From: Methanosarcina mazei S-6 | GTDB taxonomy: Archaea > Halobacteriota > Methanosarcinia > Methanosarcinales > Methanosarcinaceae | Assembly: GCF_000970205.1 (NCBI RefSeq) | Contig: NZ_CP009512.1 | Coordinates: forward strand, 2,356,001 to 2,420,000 | Direction of reading: 5' to 3' | DNA: 64,000 nucleotides | The notes under the pieces: model-generated | Told to the model about the DNA's origin: nothing | Seen by the model: only the letters and a program-made list of their open reading frames with translations | Databases searched by the model: none | Made by a program: the position numbers and the translations under genes | Shown: piece by piece, positions 43,467 to 52,878 of the stretch | How the letters are laid out: the number at the start of each line of letters is the position of its first letter | Position numbering within the stretch: the stretch's first letter is position 1

Positions 43467-44664
43467 TTTTGAATCTTTAAATTTTTTGAATCTTTAAATT
43501 AAATATTTGGATTAATCGGACTTTGCCTTTTTTCAGTATCCCGAATACTATATAGGGTTAAAGGTAAGCAAATTTAAAGGTAAACAATTTCCGGTCTGCA
43601 CATAATAATTGTAAGATGCTTAAAAACGTTGCGTATATTGGAGGACGGCGATAAAAAACTTCCTTCACAAAGATCAGAATTCTCTGTCAAAGTTCTGGGA
43701 AATTAAATTTTTCTTTTTGTCCGAATTTTGTCTAGATACCATTAATAATTATAAAATCTTTGTTATAAAAATATTCGACAGATCAGGGAAGTTTTAAATG
43801 TATATATAACCCAATATAAATTGGGTGAAATACTGAACTTCAATGGACCTGATAGTTGGGGCAGTGAACAGTTCAGACTGGAATAGGACCTGCACCTGAC
43901 CAGGCAGCTTGTTCTCTGCAAACATGGAGTTCTTAGAGGCAGCAATTGCTGCAGAGCTTACGTGCCAAAAAATGACCTGTACACCACACGCTGCTGTTGC
44001 TTTTTCTGCACTCACTCCATCTGGATAGGGGATGAAAAAAGCGCAAGAAATCCCTTTGCTGCACTGCAAGGGGATCCCGTGTTCGCTGTGGAAGTTCTTA
44101 GGGAGGAGCCGCCCGGATGAAAAAGAAAAACTGAAAAGATTCAGGCAAAACGGGTATTCTGGAAAATAATCTTCTCCCAATTTTGTTTTATGCTAATTTT
44201 AGAGCTCTTCTTTTTAAGGACTGCGGATTTAAGGACTGCAGACAAAAAGACATGATTTCTCCTCCTGTCGCGCCATCCGGAATTCTGTGCGGGTCACAGG
44301 AAATCCAAGATCTTCCGGAAGGTGAACTGCGAGTGAAATAGCACAAGGTCTTTTTCGCTTCGCCTACGAGTTTAATTATAAAGATCTCTCTGACCCATAC
44401 AGCTTAACAATTAATTTTAATGACCTTAATTTTAGTGACCTTAATTTTAATAACATTATTTTAGCAATCATATTTTAATGACTTGTCGTATTTTAAACTG
44501 CGTATTTCAGCCTGCATTGCAAGCAGTTTTTTGAAAATCTGTTTACCTGAATGCAGCGGTTTTTCGGGATATTCACAGATGCACTTCCATTTACGGGGAT
44601 GGCAAAGCAATAAATACAGGGCGGAGTTGTGTATACCGAACAGAGGACAGAAAAAGGTGTAATT
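43467..44664. other. long intergenic region between purS and asnB
   Basis: Contains the purS promoter on the left, a small ACCCAAT-ATAA-ATTGGGT hairpin at 43809-43826, a degenerate coding-like frame at 43843-44169, and repeats of ATTTTAATGACCTTA type around 44409-44460 upstream of asnB. No RNA gene was recognised. Confidence 0.5.
43843..44169 (+). pseudogene. degenerate small coding frame with TGA and TAG
   Basis: I do not recognise a family. Starting at an ATG, the frame reads MDLIVGAVNSSDWNRTCT, then TGA (43897-43899), a 42-codon segment (ANMEFLEAAIAAELTCQKMT and on), TAG (44026-44028), and 46 more codons to TAA. Codon choice in the middle looks coding-like. A TATA-like ATATATAAC lies at 43802-43810. 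A shorter version from the ATG at 43924 would contain only the TAG. It may be a decayed gene, a Cys-rich small protein needing TAG decoding, or chance. Confidence 0.25.
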
Positions 44665-46146
44665 ATGTGCGGAATAGCGGGAATGTTCGGAACTCCTGAC
44701 AGCAATACGAAAGTAAAAAAAATGCTTGCAATCCTCGGGCACAGAGGACCTGATGCCTGTGGAATCCATACTGAAGGAAAACTGAGCATAGGAAATACAC
44801 TGCTAAAGATAACAGGAGACATGCCCCAGCCGCTTACCGGAACAGGGTCCCTCGTACTTAACGGAGAGATATACAATTTTCGAGAGCTTGCAGCCGAAAT
44901 CGGGTTAAAAACCGATTCTGATACCGAGCTTCTTTTTACACTTATAGAACGCAAGGTTAGGAAAGGGATTAAGCCGACAAATGCCGTCTTTTCCGTGCTT
45001 TCGAAAGTAAATGGGGATTACGCCCTTGCATATGCCTGCGGGACAGAGCTTGTCCTTGCCAGGGACCCGTCGGGAGTAAAGCCTCTTTTTTATTTTTATG
45101 AAAAAAGTATGGTAAAACCAGGATTAGCTTTTGCCTCAGAAAAAAAAGCCCTTGCGTTCACCGGGAGAGAAGTAAAACCATTTCCTCAGGGAGGGATTAT
45201 GGGCTTCAGTACAGAAAACGGAAAAATAGCAGAAAAATTTACGGAAAAATCACTTAAAATAACACAGCCTGAGAAGAGAATTTCCGCAGAAAAAGAAGCC
45301 ATAATTTACCTGAAGGCAGCTCTTGAAAAGGCTGTGGAACTCAGGCTTACCCCTATTTCAGGAATAGCATTTTCAGGAGGCATTGACAGCACTTTTCTGG
45401 CAGCCCTTGCAAAAAGAATAGACCCGTATGTCTCCCTTTATGCTGTTGGGCTTCCTGATTCCCATGACATTGCCCAGGCAGAGTATGCAGCCGAAGCCAT
45501 AGGCATGAAAAGGAATCTCAAGACTCATTTCCTTTCTCCCGAAGAAATCGAAGCAGCGGTCCCTGAAGTAATCTACGCAACCGAATCTACCGACCCCATG
45601 AAGGTTGCCATAGGGCTTCCTCTTCACATAGTCGCAAAAACCGCAAGAGAAGAGGGAAAACGAGTCCTTCTGACAGGGCAGGGAGCAGACGAACTCTTTG
45701 GAGGGTACAGCAGGCATGAAGGATTTTTCGAGCAGGGAGCTGATGTTCTTGATAGGGAGATTTACTCTGACCTTGAGAACATCTCAGCAATCAACCTTGA
45801 AAGAGACGACATGGTTGCCATGGCAAATTCCGTTGAACTCAGGGTGCCTTTTCTGGATAAAGAAGTAATAAAAACCGGGCTTGCAATAAGTCCAGAACTT
45901 AAAGTCAGGAAAAAAGAAGGCGTTTATATACGAAAATACATCCTCAGGAAAGCTGCGGAAGGCCTTCTCCCTCCGAAAATTCTCTGGAAAGAGAAAAAAG
46001 CAGTGCAGTACGGAACCGGAGTCCAGAAAACACTTGACAGGCTTGCCAGAGATTCTGGCTTTTCTAAAAAGCAGGGTGGGCATATAGAAAAATACCTTTC
46101 ACAGATTGCTTCGGAAAAAGGATTTGATTTCATAAATGAGATGTAA
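44665..46146 (+). CDS. asnB: asparagine synthetase (glutamine-hydrolysing)
   Basis: Converts aspartate to asparagine with glutamine and ATP. The ATG at 44665 (preceded by AGGTG) places the nucleophile at Cys2 (MCGIAGMFG), which must be exposed, so the upstream in-frame start at 44629 is rejected. The glutaminase half contains ILGHRGPDACG, LVLNGEIYNF and SDTELLF; the synthetase half has the PP-loop SGIAFSGGIDSTFLAALA and GQGADELFGGYSRH. At 493 residues it is shorter than bacterial AsnB but typical of archaeal forms. No neighbouring gene is functionally related. Confidence 0.94.
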   Translation: MCGIAGMFGTPDSNTKVKKMLAILGHRGPDACGIHTEGKLSIGNTLLKITGDMPQPLTGTGSLVLNGEIYNFRELAAEIGLKTDSDTELLFTLIERKVRKGIKPTNAVFSVLSKVNGDYALAYACGTELVLARDPSGVKPLFYFYEKSMVKPGLAFASEKKALAFTGREVKPFPQGGIMGFSTENGKIAEKFTEKSLKITQPEKRISAEKEAIIYLKAALEKAVELRLTPISGIAFSGGIDSTFLAALAKRIDPYVSLYAVGLPDSHDIAQAEYAAEAIGMKRNLKTHFLSPEEIEAAVPEVIYATESTDPMKVAIGLPLHIVAKTAREEGKRVLLTGQGADELFGGYSRHEGFFEQGADVLDREIYSDLENISAINLERDDMVAMANSVELRVPFLDKEVIKTGLAISPELKVRKKEGVYIRKYILRKAAEGLLPPKILWKEKKAVQYGTGVQKTLDRLARDSGFSKKQGGHIEKYLSQIASEKGFDFINEM

Positions 46147-46627
46147 AAAGAAGCATTCAGGGGCAATTGACCTGTTATCATTTAATTCATCTATCAGTTA
46201 ATTCATCAGGTACTTAATTATACAATAGTTTATAATGATATCCAAATCTTTTTTTAAATAAAATTGAAAGTTTCATGGGTTTATTTGCAATATTTTTTAT
46301 ATGATGGCTTCATTAACTACAATAGGAAGTTAGACAGTTATACGCATCAGAATCAAGTCTGAACCCTGCCATTGTATAATCGATTTTTACAAAAATTAAT
46401 GACCTCTGGCAGGGGAATCCGCCTGGGCTTATTCTAAAGCGTGAATCCCGGAATAGTGTATACAACCTGCAAAATATTGTTGCTTGTATCATAGAGAAAC
46501 TAAAAACCTGGGGAGAGTCACTTTACCTGCAGGTAGAGTTTCCTTGAAAAAATTGATACATTACAATATAAATTTTTGTTCAGTATACATTAAGAAATAT
46601 TATATTAATTTTATCCAGGTGGAAAAA
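46147..46627. other. promoter region of the disaggregatase-related gene
   Basis: AT-rich region with several TATA-like segments (for example TTTTTTATATGATGG near 46290). No gene is visible. A long leader before the ATG at 46628 is possible. Confidence 0.45.
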
Positions 46628-48724
46628 ATGTTGAAAGGAAAATCAGGAATTATATTTCTGGCAGGCTGCCTCCTCTTTTTTGCACACGTTCCTGTTGTTT
46701 TATGCATGTCTTCAGGTCCGGTTGTTTATGTTGCAGGAGACGGCAGTGGAGATTTCAACTGTGATGGACAAGACGATAACTTACAGATTAACCAGGCTCT
46801 TAAATTCGTTGCAGAAAACTCTAAATATACAACTGTTCACCTCAAAGGGCCTTTTACATATGTAATTGATGACACTCTCCTGATAGGCAGCAATACGATT
46901 CTTGAGGGGGATTCCGACGCTGTTGTCAAACTGGTTAATCATGCAGGATGGGCCAATGAGCCCATGGTCCCCTTAATCGGTAACAAGGGTTCGCTAAGCA
47001 ATATAACCATAAGAGGGTTTGAAATCGATGCAAACCATGACGGGAATACCGAAACTCCGGTTGGAGAAGGATATTACAATTGCATCTGCTTCCTTCACGT
47101 AAAAAATCTCTTTGTATATGATATGTACATGCACGATGGGCATGGCGACGGATTGCGAATATACGATTGCGAAAATATCCAGTTCCATGACAATACAGTA
47201 AATTTACCCGGGCATGATGGGTTTTATGCTGTTGAGTCCAGGAATGTGGAAGCCTGGAACAACAGGATTACCTGCCGGATAAATAGCGGGCTCAGAGTCT
47301 GGAATTCTGATAACGTAAAGTTCCATGATAACTTCATTGATTCTTATCCGAACGCGGGTCCGGGTATCCAGATCCACAGGTCATCAGGCAGTATGGATGT
47401 AGAGATCTATGATAACCTGATCACAAACACTTACGGGCCTGGAATATGGGTTATCGGGACTGCCGGTGCATATGATAAAAGCTTAACAAGCTGCCACATC
47501 CACCACAATATTTTCAGCGGTTCGGGTACGAACAAAAATATTCAGTGGGTTGGAGGGGTTCTTGGCAGCGGATTCCATAATGTACTGGTCGAAAACAACG
47601 TCTTTGACGGGGTTCATAATGCGGCAGTTGTAAATATGTACAAGACCGACGACAATGCCGGACCTTCAGGAAAAGGATATACGACAACTGTAAGAAATAA
47701 CATAATTGTTAATACAGTCCCCAGAAAAACAAAAGGAACCAACACCGGGTATGGTGTGGTTAATTGCCTCCCCAAGTCACATAATATGGTTCTGGAATAC
47801 AACTGCGTCTACAATAATGCAGCCGGCAATTATAAAAACGTAAATCATCCAACTGACATAAATGCTGACCCTCTTTTCGCAGATAGTAAAAATGGTGACT
47901 ATCATCTTAAATCAACAGCCGGGCGCTGGACAGGCTCAGCATGGGTAAAGGATAGTGTAAGTTCCCCGTGCATTGACGCCGGAAATCCATCCTCGGACTA
48001 TTCAAATGAGCCTGAAGACAATGGAAACAGGATTAATATCGGAAGGTACGGAAATACTAATTATGCATCCCTGAAAGGGGCAACTCCTGTAACAGACTCA
48101 AAAATACCTGCATCTCCGGGGCTCCAGACTTCCGCACCCACAGCAGGTCCACAGATATCTGAGATGTATGATAACAGACTGCGTGAAAAATCTCCTGAAT
48201 ACACCTATCCGAGCAAGCCCTGCCTCGATCTTGGAAACAGCCCCGGAGTTGGAAACGACAGGGATATAATTTGGTTTGACCTGAGCGGATACGCAGATGC
48301 TGAAAAAATAAGCAGTGCAGTTCTTTCTCTTTACTGGTACTATCCGACTGTTCCAAAGACCAGAGATACTGTTGTTGATCTTTACAGACCTGCCGATTCG
48401 TGGGATCCTGACCATGTAAGCTGGAATAAAAAAGATAGAGGTGTTAAGTGGAAAAATGCCGGAGGAGACTGGTACGATAAGAAGGGAGCAGCCCAGGGAA
48501 AAACTCCTTATGCTACATTTACAATTAAAAGCGGGACGCTTCCTGACTTCAGATATTATGAGCTGGACGTAACCGATCTCGTAAAAGAATACGTAAGCGG
48601 CAAATATGAAAATACGGGTTTCCTGATAAAAACGCGCTATGAAAACTCCGACTATGTAGCCTTCTATAGCCTCGAATGTGATGAAGGAGACTTTGAGCCA
48701 AAACTGGATATAACGTACAGATAA
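46628..48724 (+). CDS. secreted disaggregatase-related beta-helix protein
   Basis: A 698-residue exported protein. The ATG at 46628 follows AGGTGG and gives a clean signal peptide (MLKGKSGIIFLAGCLLFFAHVPVVLC). Next come a DGQDDNLQINQAL segment and a right-handed parallel beta-helix (about residues 60-430) with many PbH1 turns such as ENIQFHDNTVNL and NVKFHDNFIDS. The C-terminal 190 residues start at DNRLREKSPEYTY and match the disaggregatase-related repeat, with WFDLSGY, SSAVLSLYWYYP, DPDHVSWNKK and ELDVTDLVKEYVSG. In Methanosarcina such proteins are linked to breakdown of the heteropolysaccharide that holds cell clumps together. It is therefore a likely surface glycan lyase or binder. Confidence 0.85.
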   Translation: MLKGKSGIIFLAGCLLFFAHVPVVLCMSSGPVVYVAGDGSGDFNCDGQDDNLQINQALKFVAENSKYTTVHLKGPFTYVIDDTLLIGSNTILEGDSDAVVKLVNHAGWANEPMVPLIGNKGSLSNITIRGFEIDANHDGNTETPVGEGYYNCICFLHVKNLFVYDMYMHDGHGDGLRIYDCENIQFHDNTVNLPGHDGFYAVESRNVEAWNNRITCRINSGLRVWNSDNVKFHDNFIDSYPNAGPGIQIHRSSGSMDVEIYDNLITNTYGPGIWVIGTAGAYDKSLTSCHIHHNIFSGSGTNKNIQWVGGVLGSGFHNVLVENNVFDGVHNAAVVNMYKTDDNAGPSGKGYTTTVRNNIIVNTVPRKTKGTNTGYGVVNCLPKSHNMVLEYNCVYNNAAGNYKNVNHPTDINADPLFADSKNGDYHLKSTAGRWTGSAWVKDSVSSPCIDAGNPSSDYSNEPEDNGNRINIGRYGNTNYASLKGATPVTDSKIPASPGLQTSAPTAGPQISEMYDNRLREKSPEYTYPSKPCLDLGNSPGVGNDRDIIWFDLSGYADAEKISSAVLSLYWYYPTVPKTRDTVVDLYRPADSWDPDHVSWNKKDRGVKWKNAGGDWYDKKGAAQGKTPYATFTIKSGTLPDFRYYELDVTDLVKEYVSGKYENTGFLIKTRYENSDYVAFYSLECDEGDFEPKLDITYR

Positions 48725-48923
48725 AATTAAGGCTACGTACAGATAAAAATTAAGGCTAAAGCCCCCCTGAAAATAGATTCCGGAGAGCAGAATAAAAATA
48801 TTGAAGTTCTCCGGATTTTTTCCAGAAAACCAGATATAAATCAATAAGTATAAACAGTTTGATGGTCATATCCAAGTAGAAAATATTCCATTTGAATTAT
48901 ATTAAATCCCAGGGGGAATTCGA

Positions 48924-49706
48924 ATAAAAATAGCAATCACCGGAAAAGGCGGCGTTGGAAAGACTACTCTCTCAGGCACTCTGGCAAGACTGCTTGCAAG
49001 AGACGGATACGAAGTCCTGGCAATAGATGCAGACCCGGACATGAACCTTGCATCTTCTCTGGGTATAGAAAATCCCCCAAAACCCCTTACCGATTTCAAA
49101 GACCTTATTCAGGAAAGGGCAGGTGCCGAAGGCGGGGCTTTTATCTATAACCCGAAAGTTGACGACATTGCAGGCAAATACGGGGTTATAGGACCCGATG
49201 GAGTCAGGATGCTTGTCATGGGTACAGTGGATAAAGGAGGAAGCGGGTGCATGTGTCCCGCATCAGCCTTCCTCAGGGCCCTTCTAAGACACCTTATGCT
49301 TAAGGAGAAGAGCGCGGTTATCCTTGACATGGAAGCCGGTATAGAGCACCTGGGCAGGGGCACCACGCGCGGGATGGACCTTATGATCGTGGTTGTGGAG
49401 CCTGGAGCAAGGTCTCTTGAAACAGCCGAGAGGATAAAAAAGCTCTCCTCCGAGATAGGGGTAAAACATATCGCTGCAGTAATCAACAAAGGGGGCGCAG
49501 GAAAGGTCAATGACAGGCTTGAAGAGCTTGGCATCCCCGTACTTGGAGAAATACCTTTTGACCAGCAGTTAATGAAGGCTGACCTGGAAAAGAGGGCCCC
49601 TATTGATGAAGGCGGTGAAGCTGTTAACGCGATCATCAAAATCAAAGAAAAACTTATGGAAACAGTTGAAGAGGTAAGAAAGGAAAACGAGCAGAGTAAA
49701 AAGTAA
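48924..49706 (+). CDS. CooC-like MinD/ParA-family ATPase with ATA start
   Basis: A 260-residue P-loop ATPase like CooC, the nickel-insertion accessory protein of CO dehydrogenase. It has the deviant Walker A KGGVGKTTLSG at its N-terminus, DADPDMNLASSLG, the nickel-site-like GGSGCMCPASAF (CxC), VILDMEAGIEHLGRGT and VVEPGARSLETA. No ATG, GTG or TTG exists between the in-frame TAA at 48903-48905 and the P-loop. The internal ATG at 49041 would delete Walker A. ATA at 48924 lies seven bases after AGGGGG and gives (M)KIAITGKGG, the family-typical start; ATT at 48918 is too close to the ribosome site. CO dehydrogenase genes are not in the window. Confidence 0.88.
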   Translation: MKIAITGKGGVGKTTLSGTLARLLARDGYEVLAIDADPDMNLASSLGIENPPKPLTDFKDLIQERAGAEGGAFIYNPKVDDIAGKYGVIGPDGVRMLVMGTVDKGGSGCMCPASAFLRALLRHLMLKEKSAVILDMEAGIEHLGRGTTRGMDLMIVVVEPGARSLETAERIKKLSSEIGVKHIAAVINKGGAGKVNDRLEELGIPVLGEIPFDQQLMKADLEKRAPIDEGGEAVNAIIKIKEKLMETVEEVRKENEQSKK

Positions 49707-49830
49707 AGGCTGGAAAACAGCCTGTACTATTTTTTATATTCTGGTTTTTATATTCTGGCTGTTATATTCTGGTTTTTATATTCTGGCTTTTAAATTCCGG
49801 TTTTAAATAAGATTTTTCGGGCATTGAAGT

Positions 49831-50406
49831 TCAGTTGAAGTCGCTGTCCGGAGAATCGACCAGAGTTCCCTTTTTATAAATAAGCCCGAGAAGTCTCATC
49901 TTTTTTTCTCTGATAAGGATATCAGCAGGGTCGATCTCAAGAGCTCTGTCGTAAGCTTCCATGGCTTCTCCGTACCTCCCAAGGTTTTCCAGAACAGAAC
50001 CTTTTTGGAACAGGGAAAAGACATCTTCAGAATTGACTTTAAGGACCTCATCATAACATTCTATAGCTTTTTCATAATCCTTCAGATTGCTGTAAGCAAA
50101 ACCCTTGAGGCATTTTATTCCCAGGTGATCAGGCACGATTTCGAGAGCTTTGTTATAACAGTCAAGAGCTTCATTCGACCTCCCCAGCCTGTCAAGGACA
50201 AAACCTTTCTGGAGCCAGGCATCAAAGTACAGAGGGTCCAGACCCAAGGCTTTGTCGTAGATCCTGAGCTTGTCCTCATAATTGTCGGTTTCACTGGCTG
50301 TTAGAAGGAGCTGTTTGGGGTCCTCTTTTTCTCTGGTTTTTCCTGCCGTTTCCAGATCCTTTTGCTTATTTACGGTGTTTTCTGCAGTGTTCTTTTGCTC
50401 GTTCAT
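49831..50406 (-). CDS. TPR-repeat protein (short)
   Basis: A 191-residue protein with a Lys/Glu-rich N-terminus and about four tetratricopeptide repeats from residue 40 on (for example YFDAWLQKGFVLDRLGRSNE and VFSLFQKGSVLENLGRYGE). It has no signal peptide or membrane segment and is expected to be a protein-protein interaction scaffold. It is related in sequence to the larger TPR gene that follows on the same strand side (50610-51794), suggesting paralogy. Confidence 0.87.
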   Translation of the reverse strand: MNEQKNTAENTVNKQKDLETAGKTREKEDPKQLLLTASETDNYEDKLRIYDKALGLDPLYFDAWLQKGFVLDRLGRSNEALDCYNKALEIVPDHLGIKCLKGFAYSNLKDYEKAIECYDEVLKVNSEDVFSLFQKGSVLENLGRYGEAMEAYDRALEIDPADILIREKKMRLLGLIYKKGTLVDSPDSDFN

Positions 50407-50609
50407 TTCGAAATCCTCTTTTAATGGAGATTATTCGGGCCCCTTCAGGAAACATTTTCCATGCCTTGTTTTCCGGTTTTATGCATGAAACCGGAGCAAG
50501 CCTGTATTGAGGACTTTTTATTTCAAATAAGATATACTTTTTCTGATTCGAATTTTACTGAATAAGCGGAATAAAGGGTTTGTGTAAAATATAGCCAGTA
50601 AAGAAAAAA

Positions 50610-51794
50610 TTATCGGGATTTTTCGGCTTTCTGGCGGCTAATTCTCGAAAGGATTTCGACCTTGATCTCAAGAGCTGGATTAAATCCCGGCTTCAGTTCA
50701 AGGGCTCGGTTACAGTTCTGCAGGGCTTCTTCCTGTTTGTTCAGTTCGGAAAGGACAAGCCCCCTTCCAGCCCAGAGCCCGGGATCTTCCGGTGAAGCCT
50801 GAAGAGCCATATCATATGTTGATAGAGCTTTCTCATACCTGCCGAGCTTGAAAAGAAGGTTTCCGGCAGCTTTCAGGGCTTCAGGATAGTCGGGTCTGAT
50901 TTTCAGAGCTGAGCTGTATGCCTCAAGAGCTTCTTCTTTCCTGTCAAGTGCAGAAAGAACCGAGCCTTTTCCTGCCCAGGCCTCTGCATATTTCGGGTCT
51001 CTCAGGAGCACTTTTTCATATGTTTCAAGTGCTTCCTCAAGCCTGCCTAGCCCTGCGAGCACTACTCCCTTATTGTCCCATACGATCTCAAAAGAAGGTT
51101 CAAGCTCAATTGCCCTGTCATAAGCATCCAGTGCCTCTTTAAGCAGACCCATATCCGAAAGAATTACACCTTTATTATACCAGACTCTGAAGTCATCAGG
51201 TACGATTTCAAGCACCTGCTCTATAAATTTCAGGGAATTTTCAAACCTTCCCGCCTTATAAAGAAGTAAGGATTTCTGAAAGAGTGCTGTGGCGTCCCAG
51301 GGATCCTTTTCAAGCATTTCAGTACAGGATTTGAGTTCATCAAAAAAAGGGAGAGAAGAGTAAAGATCCCTTACAGCCATAAATAGGGGCAGGATTTCAA
51401 GCCTTTTATCCTTAATCTTTAGAACTTCCTGAGCAGAGTCATAAGAAAAGGGAGCTGCTTTCTGGATACCTTGACTCTCTCCCCCTTGACTCTCTCCCGG
51501 GAGATTTTCCATTTTTTTAAGCTCTGTCTCCGTTATGGACATGAGCCTCGGGGAGAGAGGAGAATTATCTGCTATAGAAAGGACCGATCTCAGGCGTTGC
51601 CGGTATTTTTTGTCACTTTTGCACCAGAGAATGGCTGAAACCCGGCTGCATTCCGTCCAGAAATCCTTAAAAGAAGAATGCAGATCCACATCCCCAGAAC
51701 TATTTAAATTGCCGAAATTCCTGATTGCGGCCTTGCAGTGCCCGCGGAGTTCCGGAAGAATTACACCGTATTCGGATTCAAGTCCTCTCATCAT
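50610..51794 (-). CDS. TPR-repeat protein (long)
   Basis: A 394-residue protein. The N-terminal 150 residues are non-repetitive and helical (starting MMRGLESEYGVILPELRGH), with a GESQGGESQG duplication. From about residue 165 there are roughly seven TPR units, such as VWYNKGVILSDMGLLKEALD, IVWDNKGVVLAGLGRLEEAL and EAWAGKGSVLSALDRKEEAL. No enzymatic domain is seen. It is the first of three same-direction genes after the PASTA protein and is probably an adaptor whose partner is unknown. Confidence 0.87.
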   Translation of the reverse strand: MMRGLESEYGVILPELRGHCKAAIRNFGNLNSSGDVDLHSSFKDFWTECSRVSAILWCKSDKKYRQRLRSVLSIADNSPLSPRLMSITETELKKMENLPGESQGGESQGIQKAAPFSYDSAQEVLKIKDKRLEILPLFMAVRDLYSSLPFFDELKSCTEMLEKDPWDATALFQKSLLLYKAGRFENSLKFIEQVLEIVPDDFRVWYNKGVILSDMGLLKEALDAYDRAIELEPSFEIVWDNKGVVLAGLGRLEEALETYEKVLLRDPKYAEAWAGKGSVLSALDRKEEALEAYSSALKIRPDYPEALKAAGNLLFKLGRYEKALSTYDMALQASPEDPGLWAGRGLVLSELNKQEEALQNCNRALELKPGFNPALEIKVEILSRISRQKAEKSR

Positions 51795-51887
51795 TACCAG
51801 GTCCTGTATACAATATGCTTTCCTTTTGTTTTTAAAATTCAGACTTCTCTGAGTCAGGTTTCTTCTCCTGATCCTTAACTCCTGACC

Positions 51888-52397
51888 TCAATGCTTTGAA
51901 AATTGGCATAAAGGCGAATCCCTGCCCAGATTAGGTTTAAGCTTTCCCTTGGTTGCCACAATCAGGTCCACGGTCGACCCTCTGTCTGCAAGCATTCCCC
52001 CTTTTGGTTCCTGCTGGATAACGTCTCCAAAATGGACGCCTGCTACAAAGATACTTTTCTCTCCGATATTGCCGGCAAGCAATCCCGATTCTTCCAGCTT
52101 TTTAACAGCCTTCTCCAGAGGTAATCTTACGACAAAAGGAACCTCAACATTTTTATTCTGTGATTCCGTATCCTGAGAATCTGTATCTGATACTTCTGTA
52201 ACTTCGTTTTTACTATCTTCTCCCAGAACCTCTTCCAGAAGCTCTATTGCCCCGCTGATCCTGAGGAGTGTTTCATTCAGATTATTTTTCCTTTTTTCAA
52301 GCTCTACAATTTTTGCTTCAATATCTTTGAAGATTTTCTGACCGGTCTCATACTCAGCCCTGAGCTCTGCCAGACGCTTTTCGAGTTGTGCTTTCAT
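51888..52397 (-). CDS. coiled-coil PASTA-domain protein
   Basis: A 169-residue protein. The first 75 residues form a long coiled coil (KAQLEKRLAELRAEYETGQK through LLRISGAIELLEE), then an acidic Ser/Thr/Asp/Gln linker, then a PASTA domain (VPFVVRLPLEKAVKKLEESGL, then GVHFGDVIQQEPKGGMLADRGSTVDLIVA). PASTA domains in bacteria bind cell-wall fragments; in an archaeon without peptidoglycan the ligand is unclear. No signal peptide or membrane segment is present, so it may be cytoplasmic. The ATG at 52397 is preferred to 52418 because AAGGGG lies nine bases before it. Confidence 0.78.
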   Translation of the reverse strand: MKAQLEKRLAELRAEYETGQKIFKDIEAKIVELEKRKNNLNETLLRISGAIELLEEVLGEDSKNEVTEVSDTDSQDTESQNKNVEVPFVVRLPLEKAVKKLEESGLLAGNIGEKSIFVAGVHFGDVIQQEPKGGMLADRGSTVDLIVATKGKLKPNLGRDSPLCQFSKH

Positions 52398-52418
52398 ATC
52401 CTGTAAACCCCTTTTCAT

Positions 52419-52878
52419 TAATTATTACTACAGTCAAATCAAAATAAGGCTTTGGACTTTATTTAAATCCCTTTATTTCATATTAATTTCTTTAATATCC
52501 AGCCACTTTTAAATTAAGGAATTTATTTTTTATTTAGCCTTTGTATTTTGCTCCCTCTACAATTTCAGCCCAATACATTTTAAGTTTTATATTTTTACTT
52601 ATTAGTAAAGTAGCATTGGAAAGTTTAGCTAATTTTGAAAACTCAGGTATTCCAGGCTTTTCCGCTCAAACTTTTCCTCTCGAACTGCTGGAGATACTGC
52701 AACCGGAATTTGTGGAAAGACTAAATAAACAGGCAAAGATCTGAACGAAATTACAGGTAAAGTTTCCGGATACTGATTAATAGTATAATAGTCAAAGATA
52801 GTCAGAGGAATCGTTTTTAGATCATTGTTCAAATGGATCTTTGTTCAAATGGATCTTTGTTCAAAATTAGATTTTTGT
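52419..52878. other. intergenic region, no confident gene
   Basis: AT-rich. Weak frames at 52541-52744 (plus) and 52629-52832 (minus) overlap each other and lack family resemblance. The short duplication TTGTTCAAATGGATC occurs at about 52826-52858. Confidence 0.5.

Noticed and set aside
44629-44664. Upstream in-frame start for asparagine synthetase
   Set aside because: The glutaminase nucleophile must be Cys2, which requires the ATG at 44665.
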